NCBI GenBank assembly: GCA_016871475.1
Contig: VHDG01000332.1
Coordinates: forward strand, 1-5,243
Direction: 5' to 3'
From: Verrucomicrobiota bacterium
GTDB lineage: Bacteria > Verrucomicrobiota > Verrucomicrobiia > Limisphaerales > UBA11320
Length of the DNA stretch: 5,243 nucleotides
Under the pieces are notes generated by a model. It was not told the DNA's origin. It searched no databases and saw only the letters and a list, made by a program, of their open reading frames with translations. Shown in pieces: positions 1 through 5,243 of this stretch. The stretch's first letter is position 1. Every line of letters begins with the position of its first letter. Both the position numbers and the translations under genes were made by a program.

Positions 1-3000
1 ATTCACCCAATCCGTTCCGCCTCCGAAACAGTTCGGCCAGTGTCGGCGAGTTGGCACGACGTGAGGATTCTCTCCTCCTGGTCAATGCCTTGGTCGATGG
101 TCGTCATGAACCGTCACTGGCAGTTCCCGAATCCCTGCGTCTGAAAGGTCCCACCTCCTCCTATTTGATCCAATCGCGTGACCGGATTGATGATGCTTTC
201 CGCACTCTCTTATCGGGCGCAGGAGCCACCCTGGTTTCATACATTCCAAACAATGCATTTCTGGTGCGCCTGGATCCCTCGGCCATCAGCAAACTTTCAA
301 ATCACCCTGGCATCCGGTCGATCATTCCCTGGCAACCCTATTTCAAGCTTTCTGCCGACTTGCTGGGCCACGTCATGCAATCAAAGCCCATTCCGGAGGA
401 TGCGCATGTCCGGGTTCTCGTCTATCCAGGCGAAAGCGACGCGGCCGTGGATGAGCTGAAGGGCTTGGGGCTTCCCATAGTCCGGCAGACCCGCTCTCCG
501 TTCGGTACGCAGCTAGTCGTGGGTGTCACAGATTCTCACCTGCCACTGCTCGCTCATCTGGATCGTGTGCAATGGATCGAAACTGCCGCCAAGGCCAGCG
601 TGTTGAACGACCTTGGTAACCTGCGTCTCGGGACCAGCACGAACAACGGCGCCGACACCCAATACCTGGGCCTGACGGGTGAGGGTGTGACCGTGAACGT
701 GAACGACACGGGAGTCGATGCAGCCCATCCGGACCTGAAGGTTCACAGCGCCTCGGGTGCCACAGTGGATGTGGATGGACATGGAACTCACGTCGCAGGG
801 ATCATCGCCAGCACCGGGCTGAACGGTCCCACCGTCGCATCAAACTCCGTCTCCGGTTCGGCCACGAACGCCCATTTCCGGGGCAAAGCTCCGAAAGCGG
901 AGATTCTGGCCTTCCCGTTCGACATCTATCTTGGGGCTTTGGTTCCCGAGGACGAGGTCCGCTCCATCCTGGTGAGCAACAAGGTGCACATCTCCAACAA
1001 CAGCTGGGGTTATCCTGCCGTGAACAACTATGATTCCGTGGCAGCGTCTTACGACGAGGCGGTTCGCGATGCGATTCCAGGGACCCCGGGTTTTCAACAG
1101 CTTGCTTTCGTCTTCTCAGCCGGAAACTCAGGCCGTGGGGATGACAATGGCCGTGGTGGAGCCCCCGGCACTGTCACATCTCCGGCCACCGCGAAGAATG
1201 TGATCAGCGTGGGAGCGCTCGAGAGCCTCCGAAGGATCACCAACATGGTCGCCAGCACCAACGGCGTGGCCAGCACGAACCGCATTTTTATCGGCGACAC
1301 GGACAGCGACAACCAAGTGGCAGACTATTCCAGTCGGGGAAATGTGGGAGCCGGGGTGGAGGGTGACTTTGGTCGATTCAAACCGGATGTGGTGGCTCCT
1401 GGCAGTTTTATTGTTTCAACCCGCTCCTCCGATTGGACAGATCCTGCGTTTATCGTGCAGGTGGATCCCAGCGTGCTTCGCGATGAGACCGTGGGGCCGC
1501 GAAGTTCAATCGGTTACCGTGCAGTAGGTCCGCCTGACAGTGTGAGGCTGGCTGTGCGCGCGATTCCGAATGCGCGTTCGCCTAAGCCATTTCCAAAAAT
1601 GATCGTGACGGCGAGCTTGAACGCCCCGCCGCCTCCCTACACCCACATTGGCACAAACTATGTTCGCGTTGATCAGGCGGGGTTAACCAACCTTTACATC
1701 AATATCGAGAACCCTCTCGATCAGGAAGTCTCCTTCGACCTGGTTTATTACTTCGGGCTGACGAACCGAAACGCGCGCCCCGGCTATTTTGAGGCTCTCA
1801 AGGAGCTCAACTCCAAGCTCGCACCCCATTACAGGTACGAGTCAGGCACGAGCATGGCGGCACCCGGGATCTCCGGGATGCTTGCCCTGGTCGAGGAGTT
1901 CTTCGTCAAAGACTTGTCCCTTCCCGTGCCCAGCCCCGCACTCTTCAAGGCTCTGCTCATCAACAGTGCCCGCGGTGTTGATTCCGTTTACGACCGGGCG
2001 GTCAAGTCCTCTCCAAATGACCAGGGATGGGGCCTCCCGCTGCTCTCCCGGATGCTGCCTCAGGCAATGAAGGACAGCCCTTCGGATCCGAACGCGTGGC
2101 CCGTCCAGTTTGTTGAACAAGACACCAATCTCTCCCTGACCACCGGCGAGGAACTGACTTGGAAGATGAATGTGCAGCCGTCGGCAGGCTCTGGTCCGGA
2201 CCCGCGCTCCTCTCCAATGACGGTGACCTTGGTCTGGACGGATCCCCCCGGGAATCCAGCCGCAAGCATCAAGCTTGTGAATGACCTCGACCTGATTGTG
2301 ACGAACATCACCACGGGCGAGATCTACTGGGGCAATGATATTCCAGGCGGCTCGTTGGAGAACGTCTTCACCGGAGTTGGCGATACCAACCGCTACGGCG
2401 ACGTCGTTAACAACGTGGAGAATGTCTATATCCCCGGAAACCTAGGAGATGAGTATGCCATCACCGTTCGCGGCCACCGCGTCGCCGTGGATAGCCAGCC
2501 ATCGCATGGCACAGGCGCGGCACAGGACTTTGTCCTCGTCGTGGGACTGGGCAACCCTCGGCTCAAGGACGCGTTCCGTCTCACCCGGCCATCCAGCATC
2601 TCCAGCAACATCGTGATCGATGTGCCCACGCTTGGCAGTGAGATCCTCCCGGACGGTCAGCAGATTTCCTCGAGATTCGGCGAGAAGGCAGGAGCGAATG
2701 CGCCGCTGAATCTGTCCACCAACGGGGAATTGCGGCAGTGGCGTCTCTTCACTTTTACGAATGCCTCCCCCGCCACTTTCACCAATCTGCTTTTCGCCGT
2801 GATGCCATCGGGCAACCTTTCCACCCCCCGACTCGCAGAACCCGATCTTGACCTCTATGTCTCGGATGATCCTCGGCTCCTGGATCTTGATCCCAACATT
2901 CTCGAGACGTGTCGTGCTGCGGGTCAGTTCTCGCTGGATCGCCGCAATGGTGCATCCAGAGGTAGGGGAGCGACTGAATTCGTTACATGGGGGAATTCGC

Positions 3001-5243
3001 CAGCCACAGAGAAGTATTACATCGCGGTGAAGTCCGAGGATCAGAAAGCAGGCGAATTCGATATCGTGGTCGTTGCCAGCGATGATCCATTCGAGCAGGA
3101 GAATCCTGACGGAAGTGTGACGTTAAGTTTCGTGGGCCTGACTCTGGACGGCGTCCCGATTCCTGATGGATCCAACGCGGAGCCTGGAGGTATCGCAACC
3201 CTGCGACCTGCCTTGTTCATTGGACGTTCCGAGAGGGAAAGCATCGTGAACAACGTGCAATTCCAGATCGACTTCGAGCATGCCAATTTCGGGGATCTGA
3301 CGGCGTTGATCACAGGACCTGCTCCTGACGCGCTGACCGCAACCGCATTCAGCCATTCCCTGCCAACTGCCAATTTGAGCTCAGGCCGTTATCGGGGCTT
3401 GTTCGATGACAACCCCACTCGCCGCCAGATCATACCGCCAGGCTATGTGACAGCACCCAGCGAGGGTCTCCTCAGACTGGACTTCCTGGGAGGAAGGTCT
3501 GGACGGGGTCTTTGGCAGTTCAGACTGTTCGACAATTCCGAGACCGCCACCGGCCGCGTGTTCAGCGCCAGCATTACCATCCATCCCCAAGACCCCGATT
3601 GTGAAAGCGATTCAGGGCCGCCTCCGGGCTGTTTGTTCGAAGCCTGCCCTGGGCAGCCTTTTCTGTACTGGCTGAACCTGCCCACGGACGTATCGGCTGT
3701 GGATATCTGCATCGAATCAAACAACATCCCTGCAGGTATTGTTTTGGTGAAAGGCCGCGCCACTCGACCTGATCTGGGCACTTGGCTCCATTTCGAAGTG
3801 GCGGATGCTGGAGGAGGCTGCCTTCGCGTGGATGAATTTTCTTCGCCTCCGGTGGAGCCCGGTCTCTATCGGCTAGGCATCTTTACTCTCTCGCCGACTG
3901 ACTGTGTCAGCGGGATCCTGAAGATTCAGGTCCATCGATCATTCCTGGCAGATCGAACTCAGACCTTTGTTTCCACGAATGTTCCCCTGGCCTTGGTCAA
4001 TGATGCCCTTACGTCCTCCGTCATGTCTGTTGATCAGGATCGACGGATTGTGGACGCACGAGTAGGGCTGCGTGTGGATCACTCGCGGGTATCAGATCTG
4101 GCTTTCCATCTGGTGAGTCCAGGTGGCACCCGGTGGCTGCTGACCGAAAATCGGGGAATCACGACGACGGAGGGCTATGGTCGGACTTTTGTGCCGGTTC
4201 CTGCAGGGGCCCCGCCTGAGCAGATACTCACCAACTACTCGTGGGCGATTTTTGGTGACAACGAAGTTCTCGCCAACATCCCCATCAAGTTTATCGCGCC
4301 GCCGTTTCGTTCTGCTGCGACGACCCCCAACACGGTGGTTTACAACGCGGACTTTGAATTTGAGGCGCAGCGGGTTGTAAGGACAGGGGAGACGGTGGAG
4401 GGTTGGACTGTTCTGACCAACTTCGCTCAGGTCCTCCCGGACAGTGTCGTGCGCGGGACGAATGGCAATGTGCTCGCGATTTCCCAAGGCCGTCTCGAGA
4501 ATCGATTCAACCTGGGTGACCAGAGGCTCTATCAGCTGGAGTTTGCTTATCGCCGGGCGAGCAGTTCCACGACTCAGGATGTCACCTTCCCGGTGCGGGC
4601 GATAACCAATCTGACCTATTCCACAACGGACCATCTGCTGGGGACCATCGCTCCTGCGGTGGTCGTGCCCAAACTCCGACTCAGTCCGGGCCAGCAGGTT
4701 CATATCAGCGTGCCGCCCGACGCGCTTGTGCAGGTGGCTGCGGGGCAGTTTTTCTCCGCCATGGGAGGACCTGTGGGATCGCTCTTCCGAACCCTGCCGC
4801 GAAACGCCCTGGTTGGACAATGGGCGTATAGCTCGAGCCTCCTCTCGACTCAGACAGCCTGGGGGTTGCCATTCTTTGTTGGCACCAACGCTGTGCTCGA
4901 TGTCCCGTCTGCTCCCGGGGATTACTTCCTCTGGCTGGCGATCAATGATTCTGACTATCGAGACAATGCCGGGGAGTTGCCCGTGACCGCTCGATGGATC
5001 CAGCCGCAGCTTGCTGAGCTGGAATTTGTCATCGGTGATGTTCGCCATCTGCTGGCACCTGGAGATGGCTGGCAGAAATTCCGCACGCGGATCTCGGGCA
5101 GGCCCACCGCATTGGAAGCGACGCTCCGCAGCTCCTGGAACAGCACCGTGCTCATCGATGATTTCATCATCACCGAGCCGTTGGCTGCTGCATACTATCT
5201 GGCAGAGGAGTCCCTCCCCACGACCCTCACCTACGATGTGGGT
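1..5243 (+). CDS. Giant secreted KP-43-type subtilisin-like (S8) serine protease with multi-domain beta-rich tail, partial at both ends
   Basis: One frame, first complete codon at position 3, is open to position 5243: 1747 codons with no stop and no frameshift when read by hand. The first in-frame ATG is at 375, inside the prodomain, so the real start lies upstream; the stop lies downstream. The product is predicted to hydrolyse peptide bonds outside the cell. All S8 signatures are present in order: VNDTGVD (Asp235), DGHGTHVAG (His260), SAGNSG (Asn375) and GTSMAAP (Ser617). They are followed by the KP-43 beta-domain motifs VTLVWTDPPGNP, LVNDLDLIVT and NNVENVYI. The roughly 900-residue tail beyond that holds PPC-like, P-like and lectin-like modules. 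A KP-43 enzyme is a few hundred residues as a mature protein, so this one is exceptionally long. Signal peptide and any C-terminal sorting signal are out of view, so secretion is inferred from family and domain content. Codon style looks uniform throughout, with no sign of recent fusion. No neighbouring gene is visible, so operon context is unknown. Confidence 0.95.
3..155 (+). other. N-terminal lead before the prodomain (residues 1-51)
   Basis: This stretch encodes an Arg/Leu/Ser-rich segment containing ELARREDSLLLVNALVDG and then a Pro-containing linker (AVPESLRLKGP). It has no hydrophobic run long enough to be a signal peptide, so the export signal must be further upstream. The LLLVNALVDG stretch is probably helical. 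I do not recognise a domain. By position it belongs to the pro-region of the protease and would be removed on maturation (inference). Confidence 0.5.
156..608 (+). other. Protease prodomain, apparently two tandem ferredoxin-like (I9-like) units
   Basis: Residues 52-202 read as two successive beta-alpha-beta-beta-alpha-beta units. Unit 1 runs YLIQ, DDAFRTLLSGAGATLVSYI, AFLVRL, ISKLSNHPGIRSI (about residues 54-117). Unit 2 runs VRVLVY, DAAVDELKGLGLPIVRQT, TQLVVGV, LPLLAHLDRVQWIE (about residues 136-193). Each ends in a short helix plus a strand with the pattern H/L-x-x-(I/V)-x-(S/W)-I. In the S8 family such a fold is the intramolecular chaperone and inhibitor that caps the active site until it is cleaved. 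The phrase YIPNNAFLVRL is the sort of sequence I associate with KP-43-class pro-regions. The mature enzyme probably begins after VQWIETAAKAS, near residues 200-206; the exact cleavage site cannot be read from sequence. Confidence 0.7.
609..1433 (+). other. S8 peptidase catalytic domain, first segment (Asp, His and oxyanion Asn)
   Basis: Residues 203-477 form the larger part of the subtilisin fold. GLTGEGVTVNVNDTGVDAAH carries catalytic Asp235 (nt 705-707). DVDGHGTHVAGIIAS carries catalytic His260 (780-782). FRGKAPKAEILAF matches the usual G-x-A-P-x-A strand, though the normal G-V/I-A-P core reads GKAP. HISNNSWG and LAFVFSAGNSGRG follow, the latter with oxyanion Asn375 (1125-1127). VTSPATAKNVISVGA, the DYSSRG substrate-pocket region and FGRFKPDVVAPG (residues 456-467) close the segment. 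The SSRG...KPDV.APG spacing is typical of KP-43-type enzymes. A DTDSDN run (432-437) just before it may bind calcium. Nothing in the motifs suggests an inactive enzyme. Confidence 0.96.
1248..1283 (+). repeat. 18-bp imperfect tandem duplication inside the catalytic domain
   Basis: Two adjacent 18-base units, at 1248-1265 and 1266-1283, match at 15 of 18 positions and encode VASTNG then VASTNR (residues 416-427). The units keep the reading frame. They lie in a surface-type loop between VISVGA and the possible calcium-binding DTDSDN run, so length variation here would be tolerated. Confidence 0.7.
1434..1835 (+). other. Beta-rich domain inserted within the catalytic domain (PPC-like)
   Basis: Residues 478-611 sit between DVVAPGSFIVSTRSS and YESGTSMAAP. 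In classical subtilisins these two motifs lie close together: Asn155 to Ser221 is 66 residues in subtilisin, whereas here Asn375 to Ser617 is 242. The extra segment contains alternating hydrophobic strands such as DSVRLAVRAIP, KMIVTASL, LTNLYINIENP and EVSFDLVYYFGLTN, a pattern resembling a small pre-peptidase C-terminal (PPC) type jelly roll. It ends in a helix-like stretch (YFEALKELNSKL) that leads back into the active-site Ser strand. The family seems to tolerate an insertion here, but the PPC label is my inference from the strand pattern. Confidence 0.7.
1836..2066 (+). other. S8 peptidase catalytic domain, second segment (active-site Ser)
   Basis: Residues 612-688. YESGTSMAAPGISGMLALVE carries nucleophile Ser617 (nt 1851-1853) and the long helix that follows it in all subtilases. 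SPALFKALLINSARGVD is the usual next helix and strand, with the Ala-Leu-Leu-Ile-Asn pattern typical of the family. NDQGWGLPLLSRMLP (W676) matches the GWG motif that normally closes the catalytic domain. With the segment at 609-1433 it completes an intact Asp-His-Ser triad. Confidence 0.95.
2097..2555 (+). other. KP-43-type C-terminal beta-barrel domain
   Basis: Residues 699-851. The segment carries the hallmark order of the KP-43 protease beta domain: MTVTLVWTDPPGNP (739-752), IKLVNDLDLIVTN (756-768), YWGNDI, then VVNNVENVYI (801-810), and finally an YAITVRGHRV strand and DFVLVVGLG. In the known KP-43 family this calcium-associated jelly roll packs against the catalytic domain and contributes to stability. 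It is the most specific evidence that the protease belongs to the KP-43 class and not to another S8 subfamily. Confidence 0.92.
2565..3080 (+). other. PPC-like beta-sandwich domain
   Basis: Residues 855-1026. The pattern is a strand WRLFTFTN, then TNLLFAVMPS, then EPDLDLYVSDDP (946-957), a less regular loop with the lone Cys970, then TEFVTWGNSP, YYIAVKSED (1005-1013) and FDIVVVAS. The trio 'P-D-L-D-L-Y-V', 'Y-Y-I-A-V' and a terminal hydrophobic strand is characteristic of pre-peptidase C-terminal (PPC) domains, which follow many secreted proteases and are often cleaved off or help binding. It differs from short PPC domains in a long leader (855-905) that may be an extra strand or linker. The PPC assignment is by motif recall only. 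Confidence 0.65.
3114..3587 (+). other. P/Homo B-like beta domain, first copy
   Basis: Residues 1038-1195. VTLSFVGLTLDGVPIPDG opens the domain; VNNVQFQIDFEHANFGDLTA (1082-1101) matches the P-domain pattern in which a hydrophobic strand leads to His and then G-D-L. GLWQFRLFDNSETATGRVFS (1169-1188) followed by ASITI matches the closing G-x-W-x-L-x-x-x-D-x...G-x-l-x-S-x-x-I motif. P domains accompany subtilisin-like convertases and many bacterial secreted proteases, where they stabilise or help target the enzyme. This copy is complete and uninterrupted, in contrast with the second. Confidence 0.78.
3597..3935 (+). other. Cysteine-clustered small beta domain
   Basis: Residues 1199-1311. Cysteines at 1200, 1210, 1215, 1236, 1273 and 1301 are six of only seven in all 1747 visible residues. 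The first three fall in a Pro/Gly-rich loop (PPPGC, EACPGQP); the rest lie on predicted strands (VDICIES, GGGCLRVDE, DCVSGILKIQV). Strands such as FLYWLNLP, GIVLVKGRA, WLHFEVAD and YRLGIFTL give a jelly-roll look akin to a PPC domain. An even number of cysteines in an exported protein suggests three disulfides, but pairing cannot be read from sequence. I do not recognise a named family. Confidence 0.6.
3942..4310 (+). other. Second P-like beta domain, N-terminal half
   Basis: Residues 1314-1436. TFVSTNVPLALVNDALTSS opens the domain, and IVDARVGLRVDHSRVSDLAF (1349-1368) followed by HLVSPGGTRWLLTENRG (1369-1385) matches the P-like core: hydrophobic strand, His1360, a D-L pair (Asp1365) and the S-P-x-G-T turn. 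The rest (TNYSWAIFGDN, IPIKFIAPPF) continues as strands, but the closing G-x-W...D...S-W-x-L motif does not follow. Instead a carbohydrate-binding-like module begins at about 1443, so the domain appears to be interrupted, with its second half beginning near the window end. Confidence 0.65.
4329..4580 (+). other. DUF642/carbohydrate-binding-like jelly roll, N-terminal half
   Basis: Residues 1443-1526. The N-A-D-F-E-F-E opening (1448-1454), EGWTVLTNFAQVLPDS (1466-1481), GNVLAISQGRLENRF and LYQLEFAYRRAS follow the order seen in galactose-binding-like modules of the DUF642/CBM_4_9 type: N-x-x-F-E, then G-W-x-V, then a strand with V-x-x-x-x-D, then G-x-x-L-x-L-x-x-G-x-I-x-x-x-F, then Y-x-L-x-F-x-Y. 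Such folds commonly bind polysaccharide in secreted proteins. The second half of the fold does not follow directly; it appears after the lectin-like segment. Confidence 0.6.
4650..4997 (+). other. LecA/PA-IL-like calcium-dependent lectin domain (nested)
   Basis: Residues 1550-1665. The order resembles the LecA fold of Pseudomonas: a strand ending in SPGQQVHISV, then VQVAAGQF and a G-G-P-V-G turn, then ALVGQW, then PFFVGTNAVLDVPSAPGDYF, then LWLAINDSDYRDNAGELPVT. In LecA the last motif (Y-N-D...N-N-S-G) holds calcium and galactose ligands Asp100, Asn107 and Asn108; the residues here that would fill those places are Asp1649, Asp1654 and Asn1655. LecA binds galactose through that calcium, so a calcium-dependent sugar site is plausible. 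Identity outside these motifs is weak; I rate this a fold-level call and not a specificity call. Confidence 0.6.
5010..5180 (+). other. Carbohydrate-binding-like jelly roll, C-terminal half
   Basis: Residues 1670-1726. LAELEFVIGDVRHLLAP, GDGWQKFRTRISGRP, ALEATLRSSW and TVLIDDFIITEP reproduce the closing half of DUF642/CBM-like modules: W-x-x-F-x-x-x-x-x-G, a hydrophobic strand with L-x-S, and the terminal L-I-D-D-x-x-I motif. This is the half missing after 4580, so the two halves probably make one fold around the lectin-like insert. Confidence 0.55.
5187..5243 (+). other. Possible return of the second P-like domain (truncated by window end)
   Basis: Residues 1729-1747. AAYYLAEESLPTTLTYDVG resembles, from memory, the segment that in related bacterial P-like domains precedes the closing G-x-W-x-L-E-x-x-D-N-R motif. 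The window ends before that motif, so this is a weak call. If the motif follows downstream, the second P domain is split around the sugar-binding block. Confidence 0.35.

Noticed and set aside
178..459. Small + strand open frame of 93 codons
   Set aside because: It is out of frame with the protease gene, overlaps the well-structured prodomain and encodes a Trp/Ser/Phe-rich peptide with no motif.
1789..2120. Overlapping small open frames on both strands over the active-site Ser region
   Set aside because: They cover the GTSMAAP motif in other frames, and their products (Ser/Pro- or Arg/Gly-rich) look like translation of the wrong frame.
3041..3373. Antisense open frame of 110 codons
   Set aside because: It lies opposite the PPC-like and first P-like domains, with no motif and no convincing start context; a shadow of the sense gene.
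3443..3781. Antisense open frame of 112 codons
   Set aside because: It lies opposite the end of the P-like domain and the start of the Cys-rich module; composition is Ser/Pro/Gly-biased with no domain signal.
4092..5048. Antisense open frame of 318 codons on the - strand
   Set aside because: Its codons are exactly in register with those of the sense gene (its ATG is the complement of the in-frame CAT at 5046-5048). In that register a stop needs a sense TTA, CTA or TCA codon, and these are sparse in this gene; its own stop is the complement of the sense TCA at 4092-4094. The peptide is rich in Arg, Ser and Gly, with no recognisable motif.
1..5243. Possible pseudogene or frameshifted gene
   Set aside because: Domain motifs run in one frame from prodomain to lectin-like module, the catalytic residues are intact and no frame change was needed.

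Overview
The whole window lies inside one very long protein-coding gene on the + strand. Reading codons from position 3, the frame has no stop through position 5243 (1747 codons), and it runs off both ends. The true start (with signal peptide) and the true stop are therefore outside the window. There is no intergenic DNA, and I see no RNA gene, promoter, terminator, CRISPR array or insertion sequence. Because the gene has neither its start nor its stop here, a start-to-stop gene finder would miss it and report only shadow ORFs.

The product is a giant, almost certainly secreted, subtilisin-type (S8) serine protease of the KP-43 class. Layout by residue of the visible frame (residue r starts at nucleotide 3r): a short N-terminal lead (1-51); a prodomain that looks like two tandem beta-alpha-beta-beta-alpha-beta units (52-202); the S8 catalytic domain with Asp235, His260, Asn375 and Ser617 all intact, split by an inserted beta-rich segment (about 478-611); the KP-43-type C-terminal beta domain (about 699-851); a PPC-like beta domain (about 855-1026); a P/Homo B-like domain (about 1038-1195); a small domain holding six of the protein's seven cysteines (1199-1311); the first half of a second P-like domain (about 1314-1436); a carbohydrate-binding-like jelly roll (about 1443-1726) that itself appears to be interrupted by a LecA/PA-IL-like calcium lectin domain (about 1550-1665); and what may be the return of the second P-like domain (1729 to the window end).

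The domain style suggests a Verrucomicrobiota-type or related environmental bacterium of the PVC group: a KP-43 protease with an inserted domain, P-like domains carrying the LVSPGGTR...TENRG motif, and many Thr-Asn pairs. This is a judgement from recalled protein style, not from a database search. GC looks moderately high by eye, and the sense codons TTA, CTA and TCA are sparse, which explains a long antisense open frame near the 3' end.

The likely job is extracellular: the prodomain keeps the protease inactive during export, the catalytic and KP-43 beta domains cut protein, and the long beta-sandwich tail with probable sugar-binding modules anchors or targets the enzyme to a glycosylated surface or polysaccharide. 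The most notable point is the apparent Russian-doll arrangement of domain inside domain, at two separate places.
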